Shown here: piece after piece, positions 9,204 through 16,693 of the stretch
Numbering within the stretch: position 1 is the stretch's first letter
How the letters are laid out: each line of letters starts with the position of its first letter
DNA from: Microvirga soli
GTDB taxonomy: Bacteria > Pseudomonadota > Alphaproteobacteria > Rhizobiales > Beijerinckiaceae
DNA: 64,000 nt
Assembly (NCBI RefSeq): GCF_016734765.1
Contig: NZ_JAERQE010000017.1
Span: 1 to 64,000, forward strand
Reading direction: 5' to 3'
Notes under the pieces: generated by a model
Told to the model about the DNA's origin: nothing
The model's input: only the letters and a program-made list of their open reading frames with translations
Databases searched by the model: none
Translations under genes and position numbers: made by a program

Positions 9204-9506
9204 TCAGATGGCGCAGCGAGCGACGCCACCACGGCGCAGGGCTTCGTCGATGGCCCTGGCCTGCTGCTGGAGCGCGGTATTCACATCCTGGGGCAGGTCG
9301 AGCCAATGGCAACCGCGCAAGGAGGCCTCAAGCGCGTAGAGGGCATTGAGGTTGACTTGGCGGGGCAGCATGAACTTGAGGCGGCGATAGGCCTCGACGG
9401 CCCCGATGGAGCGAAGCTCGCCTTCCGTCCGGATGCCGGCCTCCTTCAGCCAGCCCCGCGTGACGGGGCCGATCCCAGGCAGCGTGTCGACGGGGGCATC
9501 ACTCAT
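9204..9506 (-). CDS. TfoX C-terminal domain protein
   Basis: A 100-residue protein with the TfoX/Sxy C-terminal domain, a helix-hairpin-helix-like fold recognised by LPGIGPVTRGWLKEAGI followed by IRTEGELRSIGAVEAYRRLK. In gammaproteobacteria full-length Sxy promotes competence with CRP. The stand-alone C-terminal form in Rhizobiales has no defined role. The ATG overlaps the end of the upstream exporter gene by 8 nt and is preceded by GGAG with 7-nt spacing, so translation is probably coupled. Confidence 0.82.
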   Translation of the reverse strand: MSDAPVDTLPGIGPVTRGWLKEAGIRTEGELRSIGAVEAYRRLKFMLPRQVNLNALYALEASLRGCHWLDLPQDVNTALQQQARAIDEALRRGGVARCAI

Positions 9507-10425
9507 GAACCGTCTCCGGCTGGTTTCGTTTCGCGCGTTCGCGGGAGAGCAAGTAGAGCCCCGATGCGATCACGATGCCAGCCCCGACGAAGGTCCAAGA
9601 ATCGGGCCAGTCGCCGAACACGATGTAGCCCAGGGCCAGCATCCAGATGATCTGGCTGTAAATGAAGGGCGCCAGGATCGCCGCTGGAGCCCGGGCATGG
9701 GCGAGAACGAGCAGCCAATGTCCGAAGCCGCCATAAAAGCCCGTCGTGGCCAGAAGAAACCAGACAAGCGGTGAGGACGGCGTGGACCAGATCCAGGGCA
9801 GGACGGGTGTGAGAAGGACGATGCCGGCGACGCTCGAATAGAGGGTCGTGGTCGCAATCGAATCGCTCGACGCCAGCATCCTGGTCACGATGTTGTAGAA
9901 GGCATAGGCCACCGAGCCCGCCAGCGACAGCAGGGCGGCGGGATGCATGGTGCCGAGACCCGGCCGCGTGATCACGAGAATGCCGATGAACCCGACGCCG
10001 ATGGCGGTCAGGCGCTGCCAGCCGATTCGCTCTCCCAAAAGAGGAGCTGCCAGCAGGGCCACCAGCAGGGGCGTTGCGAAGATGATCGACTGGGTCTCGA
10101 CCAGCTGCAGGTATTTCAGGGCGAGGAAATTACAGAAGGTCGAGGCGAGGAGCAGGAAGGAGCGGAGGAGCTGGAGGGGAAGGCGGCGCGTCCTGAGCGC
10201 TCCCGGCTGGGTTCGCGGATTGATGACCATGAACGTCAGCAGGGCCGCCGACATGTAGCGGGCCCAGACCGTCACCATGGGATCGACGGATTGGTTCACC
10301 CATTTGGCCGTGGCATCAAGGCAGGAGAAGCAGAACAAAGCCGCGCACATGAGGCCGATGCCGATCATGCGGTTCTGGTGCTGCGAGACTGGCTTGGATC
10401 GGGACGTGGAGATGGTATCGGCCAT
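9499..10425 (-). CDS. DMT family transporter (EamA)
   Basis: A 308-residue inner-membrane protein with about ten hydrophobic segments in two EamA repeats; each repeat spans roughly 130-140 residues (first about 20-150, second about 165-295). The first repeat begins GLMCAALFCFSCLDATAKW, the second LLSLAGSVAYAFYNIVTRM. EamA permeases export amino acids or other metabolites, but the substrate is unknown. It overlaps the TfoX-C gene by 8 nt. A MarR-type regulator is encoded 86 bp upstream in the same orientation and is a natural candidate controller. Confidence 0.87.
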   Translation of the reverse strand: MADTISTSRSKPVSQHQNRMIGIGLMCAALFCFSCLDATAKWVNQSVDPMVTVWARYMSAALLTFMVINPRTQPGALRTRRLPLQLLRSFLLLASTFCNFLALKYLQLVETQSIIFATPLLVALLAAPLLGERIGWQRLTAIGVGFIGILVITRPGLGTMHPAALLSLAGSVAYAFYNIVTRMLASSDSIATTTLYSSVAGIVLLTPVLPWIWSTPSSPLVWFLLATTGFYGGFGHWLLVLAHARAPAAILAPFIYSQIIWMLALGYIVFGDWPDSWTFVGAGIVIASGLYLLSRERAKRNQPETVHE

Positions 10426-10511
10426 CAGGGAAAGCTAGCCGCAGAACGGTCCCGACGCGAATACCCGCAACGCACGCCCCTCGTGCGCCGCAGACAGGGG
10501 TGCGTCTCCTG

Positions 10512-11039
10512 TCAGGCCGTTGCGGCGAGTTCCGGCTCGCTGGCTTCCAGGCCCTCGGCCTCGTCGTCTGCCTCGAATCCTGTCTGGTCGGCGCCGGTGA
10601 AGCCGGCGAGGTTCTTGGCGGCTTTGCGAAGGAGCTTGCGCAGGCGCTTGCGGTCCTTGTTGTCGAAGCCCTGGAGCAATTCTCCCTCGACCTCGTCCCA
10701 GAGGGCATCGATGGCTGCGGCCTTGCGCTTGCCTTCCTTGGTGAGCTTCACGCGCACGACCCGAGCATCACCGGGCTCGGTGTGGCGCTCCACAAGCTTG
10801 AGGGCGGACAGCCGCGAGACCGTCTTGGAGGCGGTCGGCGGGCGCACCCGCAGGATGGTGGCCAGTTCGCCCATGGTCATGGGGCCGGAATTGCCCAGGG
10901 CTTGGAGCACCTGTTCCTGGCCGGCGAAGAGGCCGAGCTCGGAGAGCTTGTCGCCCGTGCGGCTTCGGTGCAGGCGCGAGACTTGAACCAGAGCCCATCC
11001 GACGCTCTTGATGCCCGGATGCTTGTTGTCGGTATCCAT
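10512..11039 (-). CDS. MarR family transcriptional regulator
   Basis: A 175-residue winged-helix regulator. The DNA-binding region GPMTMGELATILRVRPPTAS is followed by KTVSRLSALKLVERHTEPGD and the wing RVVRVKLTKEGKRKAAAI, the usual MarR pattern. The tail is unusually acidic (DQTGFEADDEAEGLEASEPE). An in-frame start at 11105 exists, but GAGGAACC immediately before ATG 11039 (MDTDNKHPG) selects the shorter form. It lies upstream of the DMT exporter gene, suggesting local or self-regulation by a small-molecule ligand; the ligand is unknown. Confidence 0.87.
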   Translation of the reverse strand: MDTDNKHPGIKSVGWALVQVSRLHRSRTGDKLSELGLFAGQEQVLQALGNSGPMTMGELATILRVRPPTASKTVSRLSALKLVERHTEPGDARVVRVKLTKEGKRKAAAIDALWDEVEGELLQGFDNKDRKRLRKLLRKAAKNLAGFTGADQTGFEADDEAEGLEASEPELAATA

Positions 11040-11140
11040 GGTTCCTCGCTGCTCAAAGCGTTGCCATGAGTACCATGGACCTGTCTCATGACGGTACGAT
11101 GACAAGCCGGCACATTATTAACAGGCTAAGGACCGACTCC

Positions 11141-11965
11141 TCATTTTTCCTGCGTAAGGGCGCTTTCATGCCAGCGGCGGAGCAGAAGATGGCTGATGGC
11201 TGCCAGCAGGAGATAGAGCCCGATGCCGGTCAGGGCCAGGAGTACGAGGGCCGCGAAGAGGCGGGGGATGTTGAGGCGATACTGGCTCTCGATGATGCGG
11301 TAGGCCAGCCCCGAGCCTGCGCCGGCGGAGCCCGCCGCCATTTCGGCCACCACGGCGCCGATAAGCGAAAGCCCGCCGGCGATTCGCAAACCCGCCAGGA
11401 AGGCCGGAAGGGCGGCGGGACGGCGCAGGTACCACAGGGCCTTGAGCCGTGACCGGAAGCGCGCAAGAGGCCTGCGCGATGCAGGGGCGCCATAGAGCGC
11501 GAACAGCTCCATGAGGTTGCGGTCGACCGATTGGAGTCCGAGCATGGTGTTCGAGAGAACCGGAAAGAAGGCGACCAGCCAGGCGCAGGTCAGCACCGCT
11601 ACGTCCTGCGGCATGTAGATCAGGAGCAGAGGCGCAATGGCGATGACCGGCGTGACCTGCAGCACGACCGCAAAGGGATAGAGCGAATATTCCGCGATCC
11701 GTGACAGGCTCAGGACGACGGCGATGAGGACGCCGCCGAGCACGGCCAGAACGAGGCCAAGGAGCGTCGTCTTCAGGGTCGTCAGCAGCGAAGCCTGCAG
11801 GAGCGGCCAGTCGGCCACTATGGTCGTGCCGATCAGGCTCGGGGCCGGCAGGATGTAGGGCGGAATGCCCTGCAGGCGTACGGCGATCTCCCAAAGCCCG
11901 ATAGCTGCCGCAAAGACTGCGAGCGGCAGAACAAACTTCAAAGGGTTGGAGGATGCTGTCGTCAC
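11141..11965 (-). CDS. NitT/TauT-type ABC transporter permease
   Basis: A 274-residue integral membrane permease with about six TM helices and a recognisable EAA loop region (LYGAPASRR ... LRRPAALPAFLAGLRIAGG). Compared with usual family members, about 12-14 extra residues, rich in Arg, appear to be inserted within this cytoplasmic coupling loop. The start is inferred to be GTG at 11965: GTGA overlaps the TGA stop of the ATPase gene by 4 nt, a classic coupled arrangement. The upstream in-frame extension lies inside the ATPase gene. It works with the ATPase (11962) and binding protein (12781) encoded just upstream. Confidence 0.87.
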   Translation of the reverse strand: MTTASSNPLKFVLPLAVFAAAIGLWEIAVRLQGIPPYILPAPSLIGTTIVADWPLLQASLLTTLKTTLLGLVLAVLGGVLIAVVLSLSRIAEYSLYPFAVVLQVTPVIAIAPLLLIYMPQDVAVLTCAWLVAFFPVLSNTMLGLQSVDRNLMELFALYGAPASRRPLARFRSRLKALWYLRRPAALPAFLAGLRIAGGLSLIGAVVAEMAAGSAGAGSGLAYRIIESQYRLNIPRLFAALVLLALTGIGLYLLLAAISHLLLRRWHESALTQEK

Positions 11966-12741
11966 GCGCGCTCCTCCGCATCCTGCTCCAGCAGGATCTG
12001 CGAAATCTCTCCGCACAGGGCTGCATAACGGGCGCTGGTGCGAAAATCCTTCGTGCGTGGCCCCGGCATCTCGCCCGCAATTTCGGCGACGATGCGGCCG
12101 GGGCGCGGGGACATGATCGCGATGCGGCTCGACAGATAGGCGCTCTCATAGACCGAATGCGTGACAAACACGACGGTGCAGCCCAGCTCTCTCTGCAAGT
12201 TGAGGAGATCGTCGTTGAGCCTGAAGCGCGTGATCTCGTCGAGCGCCGCGAAGGGCTCGTCCATGAGAAGCAGGCGCGGCTTCAGGGACAGTGCGCGCGC
12301 GATCGATACGCGCATCTTCATGCCGCCCGACAATTCACGCGGGTATGCTTTCGCGAAATCCTGCAGGCCAACGAGGGAGAGGCTCTCCGAGATGCGCTCC
12401 TGCGCGTCCCGCCGCGACAGGCCGCGCAAGCGCAGCGGCAGCCAGACATTATCCGCTACATCCGCCCAGGGCATCAGGGTCGCCTCCTGAAACACGAAGC
12501 CGATTTCGCTGCGATGATCCTCATGGGCCGAGCCGGGCCACGTCACATGCCCTGCGGTCGGCTCAGCGAGACCCGCGATGAGGCGCAGCACCGTCGATTT
12601 CCCGCAACCGGAGGGGCCGAGGAGCGACACGAACTCACCCGTGCGAACGGCGAGATCGAAGCCGGACAGCGCCGTCACGCCATTGGCAAAAACCTTGCTG
12701 ACGCCATGCAGGGAAACGAGCGTGGATGCGGGCGCGTTCAT
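11962..12741 (-). CDS. NitT/TauT-type ABC transporter ATP-binding protein
   Basis: A 259-residue ABC ATPase with Walker A GPSGCGKST (around residue 43), Q-loop FVFQEATLMPW, signature LSGGMKMRVSIARAL, Walker B LLLMDEPFAALDE and the H-loop VFVTHSVYESAYL. The DEIT..RLNDDLL segment after Walker B is characteristic of the nitrate/taurine/sulfonate/pyrimidine-precursor subfamily. It energises uptake through the permease, whose start overlaps this gene by 4 nt. The binding-protein gene lies 39 bp upstream. Confidence 0.9.
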   Translation of the reverse strand: MNAPASTLVSLHGVSKVFANGVTALSGFDLAVRTGEFVSLLGPSGCGKSTVLRLIAGLAEPTAGHVTWPGSAHEDHRSEIGFVFQEATLMPWADVADNVWLPLRLRGLSRRDAQERISESLSLVGLQDFAKAYPRELSGGMKMRVSIARALSLKPRLLLMDEPFAALDEITRFRLNDDLLNLQRELGCTVVFVTHSVYESAYLSSRIAIMSPRPGRIVAEIAGEMPGPRTKDFRTSARYAALCGEISQILLEQDAEERA

Positions 12742-12780
12742 GGGATGCGGCAGCGCCGTTCGAGCCGGCGCCGCACTCCT

Positions 12781-13788
12781 CTACTTTCTCAAGCTCAAGC
12801 CCACGCCCTTGTTCACGAACTGGAGCGTATAGGCTTTTCGGTAATCGAGATCCGGCTTGAAGAGACCGGCCTTCACCATCTTGTCGAAGAAGTCCTTCAT
12901 GCGCGCATCCGTCATGGCGCCGATGCCGAGCGTTTGCGCGTCGCCGGAATCGACGATACCGTATTCCTTCATCTTGGCGTGGGAATAGGCCAGCAGTTCG
13001 TCGGTCATCTCCGGGTTGTCGCGCTTGATGAATTCCTTGGCCTTAGCGTTGTCACCATAGAGATAATTGTACCAGCCGATGGTCGAGGCATCGACGAAGC
13101 GCTGCACGAGGTCGGAGTTCTTCTCCACCACCTCGCGGCGCGTCTCGACCGTGGTGGAATAGGTGCTGAAGCCATGATCGGCGAGCAGGAACACGTTGGG
13201 CCTGAAGCCCGCGGCTTTCTCGATGGTGAGAGGCTCCGACGTTACATAGCCCTGCTGCACTGCCCGCCTGTTGGCGATGAAGGGCGCCGGGTTGAAGCCG
13301 AAGGGTTTCATCTGTTCGTCCTGGAAGCCATGCTCGGCCTTCATCCACTGGAAGAAGGTTGCGGCCGCATCCTTGGACAGCAGGATGTCGGTGGATGTCT
13401 TCAGGCTCTCGAAGGTATCGAGCCCCTGGCCGGGATGGCTCATGAGCACCTGAGGGTCCTTCTGGAAGTGGGCCGCCACTACAACGGTGGGGATGCTCTT
13501 CTCCACGGCCGAGAAGGCCTGGATCATGCTGCCGCCCATGTAGAAGTCGAGCTTGCCGACGGTCATGAGCATGCGGTTGCTGGCACGCGGGCCGCCCGGC
13601 ACGATAGTGACCTTCAGGCCGTACTTTTCATAAGTCCCATCGGCGAGCGCCTGGTAGTAGCCGCCGTGCTCGCCTTGAGCGAGCCAGTTGGTGCCAAAGG
13701 TTACTTCTGTCAGCGCCTGCGCCAAGGCGTTCCCGCCTAAGCAGGCTGCAAGCGCTCCCATGATCCAGGCGTTCAGCTTCATCGGCAC
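12781..13788 (-). CDS. NMT1/ThiY-like ABC transporter substrate-binding protein
   Basis: A 335-residue periplasmic binding protein with a Sec signal peptide (LNAWIMGALAACLGGNALAQA). The mature start FGTNWLAQGEHGGYYQALAD, followed by YEKYGLKVTIVPGGP, is typical of the NMT1/THI5-like group, whose members bind pyrimidine precursors, riboflavin or related aromatic compounds. The substrate here is not determined. The first codon of the open frame is GTG 13788; the ATG at 13782 (MKLNAW) has AAGGTGAG upstream at good spacing and is the likelier start. It heads a binding protein-ATPase-permease operon with a long leader (see 13789-14173). Confidence 0.9.
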   Translation of the reverse strand: MPMKLNAWIMGALAACLGGNALAQALTEVTFGTNWLAQGEHGGYYQALADGTYEKYGLKVTIVPGGPRASNRMLMTVGKLDFYMGGSMIQAFSAVEKSIPTVVVAAHFQKDPQVLMSHPGQGLDTFESLKTSTDILLSKDAAATFFQWMKAEHGFQDEQMKPFGFNPAPFIANRRAVQQGYVTSEPLTIEKAAGFRPNVFLLADHGFSTYSTTVETRREVVEKNSDLVQRFVDASTIGWYNYLYGDNAKAKEFIKRDNPEMTDELLAYSHAKMKEYGIVDSGDAQTLGIGAMTDARMKDFFDKMVKAGLFKPDLDYRKAYTLQFVNKGVGLSLRK

Positions 13789-14006
13789 TCACCTTCTGCT
13801 GGGCAAGGTACAACGGCCAGCAGTTCGAGGCACAGCTTCTGCGTGGTTCGGTCGCGCTTGGCAAGGTGCCCTGCCCGGTGAGTTGGAATCGGATCGATCC
13901 ATATCAAAGAGCCAGCACCTGTGGGCCCGCAGCCGTTGAGCTGCGAGCCTGAAGGTTGATCGAGGGTGGCGCGTTGTGCAGCCCGGCTCGATGATTGTGG
14001 AAAGGT

Positions 14007-14173
14007 AAGAGCCAGACTGCTCTTCGCGCACGGTTTGTTTCAGCGGACCTGGAGGCATGCCAGGATCGGCCACCCGCGATCACAGGGGTGCGAGCCCTGC
14101 GGCGGGACCGTGCCTGCTCCCACACTGCGACGCCTCGCGAGCGCGCCCCTCTCAGGAACAGATCTAAGGAAAC
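14007..14173 (-). ncRNA. Candidate structured leader of the ABC transporter operon
   Basis: Downstream of the promoter-like site on the minus strand, the transcript can fold into a three-way junction. P1 is GCACGGT/ACCGTGC (14107-14113 with 14028-14034). One arm is CCCGC/GCGGG (14102-14106 with 14073-14077), topped by CAGGG/CCCTG with a 7-nt loop. A second arm is CCTGG/CCAGG (14060-14064 with 14048-14052). A separate hairpin AAGAGC/GCTCTT (14019-14024 with 14007-14012) follows. All stems are exact. I could not match it to a known riboswitch consensus: thiamine, cobalamin, FMN and guanidine signatures are absent. The rest of the leader to 13789 shows no gene. Confidence 0.4.
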
Positions 14174-14202
14174 TCTATAGCTCAGCTTAGGACCAAAGTC
14201 AA
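14174..14202 (-). promoter_or_regulatory. Sigma-70-like promoter of the ABC transporter operon
   Basis: On the minus strand TTGACT (14197-14202) and TATAGA (14174-14179) are separated by exactly 17 nt, a strong match to a housekeeping promoter. It would start a transcript with a leader of about 385 nt before the binding-protein ATG at 13782. Confidence 0.55.
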
Positions 14203-14234
14203 GAACAAAAGAAGAACATAAACTCGCCACCCGC

Positions 14235-14452
14235 TGTCATTCCGGGGCGAGCGAGAGCGAGAGCCCGGAATCCATCACCACGACATTTCAAGCAATGCGA
14301 GCCGCGCTACGCCTCGTTCTGCACCGTCAGCGGCTATGGATTCCGGGCTCGCCTTTGGCGCCCCGGAATGACAGTGAGCGTGTCAGTCCCGCTCATCCCG
14401 TGTTCAACCGGTGCAACGACGTGGATCCCCGGACCAAGTCCGGGGATGACCG
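14235..14452. repeat. Composite palindromic intergenic repeat
   Basis: Outer arms TGTCATTCCGGGGCG (14235-14249) and CGCCCCGGAATGACA (14359-14373) enclose inner arms GAGCCCGGAATCCAT (14261-14275) and ATGGATTCCGGGCTC (14336-14350). A second short palindrome, GTGGATCCCCGGAC followed by GTCCGGGGATGAC, lies at about 14421-14451. This mosaic type is widespread in Rhizobiales intergenic DNA. It lies between the ABC operon promoter and the 3' end of opgG. Confidence 0.8.
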
Positions 14453-14483
14453 GGTGGGTGAGGGGACGCGAAGGGGCTTTGGC

Positions 14484-16052
14484 TCACTCCACGAACCACG
14501 GATAAGTCCAGGTCTCCGTCAGGGCTCGGTTCCCGGCGCGCAGGAAGGCGCGCAGGTCCGTGGACTGGCCCGGCTCTAGGCGCACGTCGATGGCGGCGCG
14601 GAAGCCGTCGATGTGCGGGTTGGGCATGAGGAAGGTGTTGGTGATCTGGCCCGTGGACGTGGAGGGAACCAGCTGCACCTGCTCCGGAGCATTGAAGTAA
14701 TAGGACAAGTCACCCCCGGCAAAATCGACGATGAAGCGGCGATGGCGGGGATCGCTCGGTGCGTTCGAGCCGCTGGCGCGCGGCGGCGTCTGGAAGGTGT
14801 TCACCGCCTTCCCGCCCGGATGCATGCCGCCGATGGCGGCTGCGGCCCGCAGGCGATAGGAGATGACGACCTCCTGGCCCGGCTCGTAAGGCCGGTTCGG
14901 CTGCCAATAGGCGACGATGTTGTCGTGGGTCTCGTCCCCCGTCGGGATCTCGACCAGCTCGACCCAGCCTTCGCCCCACTGGCCCACGGGCTCAACCCAG
15001 TAGCCGGGCCGCTGATGATAATGGGCCTCCAGATCCTGGTAGTGCTCGAACACCCGGTCGCGCTGCATCAGGCCGAAACCGCGCGGATTGTTGTCGCTGA
15101 AGGACGAGATCGCCTTCTTAGTGGGATTGCGGATGGGGCGCCAGATCCATTCACCGGCGCCCGAGTGCATGAGCAGACCGTCGGAATCGTGCAGCTCCTG
15201 CCGGAAATCGTCCGTGGGCTTCCGGTCGTTCTCACCCCCGAAATACATGGAGGTGAGGGGCGCGAGGCCCACATTGTTGAGAGGCTGGCGCGGGAAAAGC
15301 GTGGCCGTGACGTCGATGGTCGTCTCTTTCGACGGGTAGATGTCGAATCGGTAGGCGCCGGCCACGGACGGGCTGTCGAGAAGGGCGAAGATCACCGCGC
15401 GGTCGTCATTGGGCTTCGGCATCTCGACCCAGAACTCGCGGAAATGCGGAAACTCCTCCGCCTCGCCCCCTTCCACGTTGATGGCGAGCCCGCGGGCCGA
15501 GAGCCCGTATTTCTGGCCCGCTCCGAGGAAGCGGAAATAGCTCGCGCCCAGGAAGGCGATGAGTTCGTCCATCACCTTCGGGTCGTTCAGCGGGTAATGC
15601 AGCCGGAAGCCGGCAAAGCCGAGATTGACGGGAAGCGGCCGCTCGATCTTGTTGCGGCCGTAGTCGAACAGCTCCCGCTGGTAGGGCACCGGGGCCGGCA
15701 CGCCGTCGCGGATGATGTTCACCGTCACCGGGCGCGGATAAAGGAAGCCGAGATGGAAGAGCTGCATCCGGAACGGCCCGTTGCCCGAGGCGAGCAGGGC
15801 TCTGTCCGGCCGGAAGCGGATGTCCCGGTAATCGTCGAAGCTGAGCCGGTTCAGCGGCTCCGGCAGCTGGGAGGGCTGAGCCTCGAAAGGAGCCGTCGAC
15901 AGCTCGCGGGCCCGGCGCACCACATCCTCGTAGCGGAACGGATTGGGCTGCGGCACGCCGTTCTGCTGTGCGAAAGCCTGATAGCTTGAAGCGGACAGCG
16001 CGGTGGCTGCGAGCAGGCTTTGCAGGAGGGTGCGGCGGGACAGGTTCATCAT
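14484..16052 (-). CDS. opgG: Glucan biosynthesis protein G (osmoregulated periplasmic glucans)
   Basis: A 522-residue periplasmic MdoG/OpgG family protein involved in making or branching osmoregulated periplasmic glucans. The signal peptide (NLSRRTLLQSLLAATALSAS, cleavage near AFAQQ) is twin-arginine-like. Family segments include NPFRYEDVVRRARELS, LNRLSFDDYRDIRFRPDRAL, FLGASYFRFLGAGQKYGLSA and the C-terminal ETWTYPWF. The start is taken at the ATG-ATG pair 16052/16049, because the 41 upstream in-frame residues look non-coding. A paralogue (opgD) lies at 28038. No opgH glucosyltransferase gene is in the window. Confidence 0.9.
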   Translation of the reverse strand: MMNLSRRTLLQSLLAATALSASSYQAFAQQNGVPQPNPFRYEDVVRRARELSTAPFEAQPSQLPEPLNRLSFDDYRDIRFRPDRALLASGNGPFRMQLFHLGFLYPRPVTVNIIRDGVPAPVPYQRELFDYGRNKIERPLPVNLGFAGFRLHYPLNDPKVMDELIAFLGASYFRFLGAGQKYGLSARGLAINVEGGEAEEFPHFREFWVEMPKPNDDRAVIFALLDSPSVAGAYRFDIYPSKETTIDVTATLFPRQPLNNVGLAPLTSMYFGGENDRKPTDDFRQELHDSDGLLMHSGAGEWIWRPIRNPTKKAISSFSDNNPRGFGLMQRDRVFEHYQDLEAHYHQRPGYWVEPVGQWGEGWVELVEIPTGDETHDNIVAYWQPNRPYEPGQEVVISYRLRAAAAIGGMHPGGKAVNTFQTPPRASGSNAPSDPRHRRFIVDFAGGDLSYYFNAPEQVQLVPSTSTGQITNTFLMPNPHIDGFRAAIDVRLEPGQSTDLRAFLRAGNRALTETWTYPWFVE

Positions 16053-16222
16053 GGCGGTGGAGCGGTTCTCGTCGTGGGAAAGGTCAGGCTCTGGAGCCCG
16101 GAATATGGGGCTGGAGCCTCCATCCGTGTAGCTCAGCCGCTTAATGGAAGCTGAATGGTGATGCGAGCAGGACACAGGTCTCGGCAGGGTTAAAAAAATT
16201 CCCCGGGAGGGCTCAAAAACTC

Positions 16223-16251
16223 TTGTGGTCCGGGTCGAATATGCTTATCTC
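16223..16251 (+). promoter_or_regulatory. Possible promoter of the ornithine decarboxylase leader
   Basis: TTGTGG (16223-16228) and TATCTC (16246-16251) are spaced by 17 nt. The -10 is weak, so the assignment is tentative. Transcription from here would give a leader of roughly 430 nt. Confidence 0.3.
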
Positions 16252-16261
16252 CCGCTTGCCC

Positions 16262-16693
16262 AATTTCGCACGTGCCTGTGGTCGTGTGTCGGTTGGTGGG
16301 CATCCGGACAAGAGGCCGGACAGCCGCCCGAGAGCGCTCTAGCTCTCGATACCCCTAACCGGCAGCCGGAGGCGAAAACCGGCGTACCTCGCTCTCAACG
16401 GGGGACGCGACTTAAAGCAACGACGAACGGGCTTTTTTGGTCTCGTTGGCCCTCCAAAGGTCAACACCGAAGAGGCTTGTTTATCATTGCCAGGCGTGCG
16501 GATGGAGTATCCCCATCCAATCCAAGGCAGCATCGTCGGGTGAAGAGCCCATCGCGCTCGTCGTGTCTCCATCGCACGAAGCGGGATGCCATCTTCCCTC
16601 GCTGACGCCGGACGGCAGGATTTCCCTGATCGTCTGAATTTCAATCCGGAGGCTCCACAAGACCTCCATTGAACCTTTGGTGGGGAGAGCGCC
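16262..16693 (+). ncRNA. Long 5' leader of ornithine decarboxylase, candidate speF element
   Basis: No convincing coding frame fills the roughly 430 nt before the ornithine decarboxylase ATG. The stretch holds several exact hairpins, for example GGATGG/CCATCC (16500-16505 with 16513-16518) and TCGTG/CACGA (16561-16565 with 16575-16579), and a U-rich run after a GGGC at about 16430. A conserved structured RNA called speF is described upstream of alphaproteobacterial ornithine decarboxylase genes, so position and gene context fit. I have not matched the consensus base by base; boundaries are approximate. Confidence 0.5.

Noticed and set aside
14028-14113. tRNA-like arrangement with exact 7-bp end stem and a 5-bp/7-nt hairpin on the plus strand
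   Set aside because: The T-arm equivalent is not adjacent to the acceptor strand, the T-loop lacks the TTC consensus and there is no anticodon arm of correct form; treated as part of a structured leader on the minus strand.
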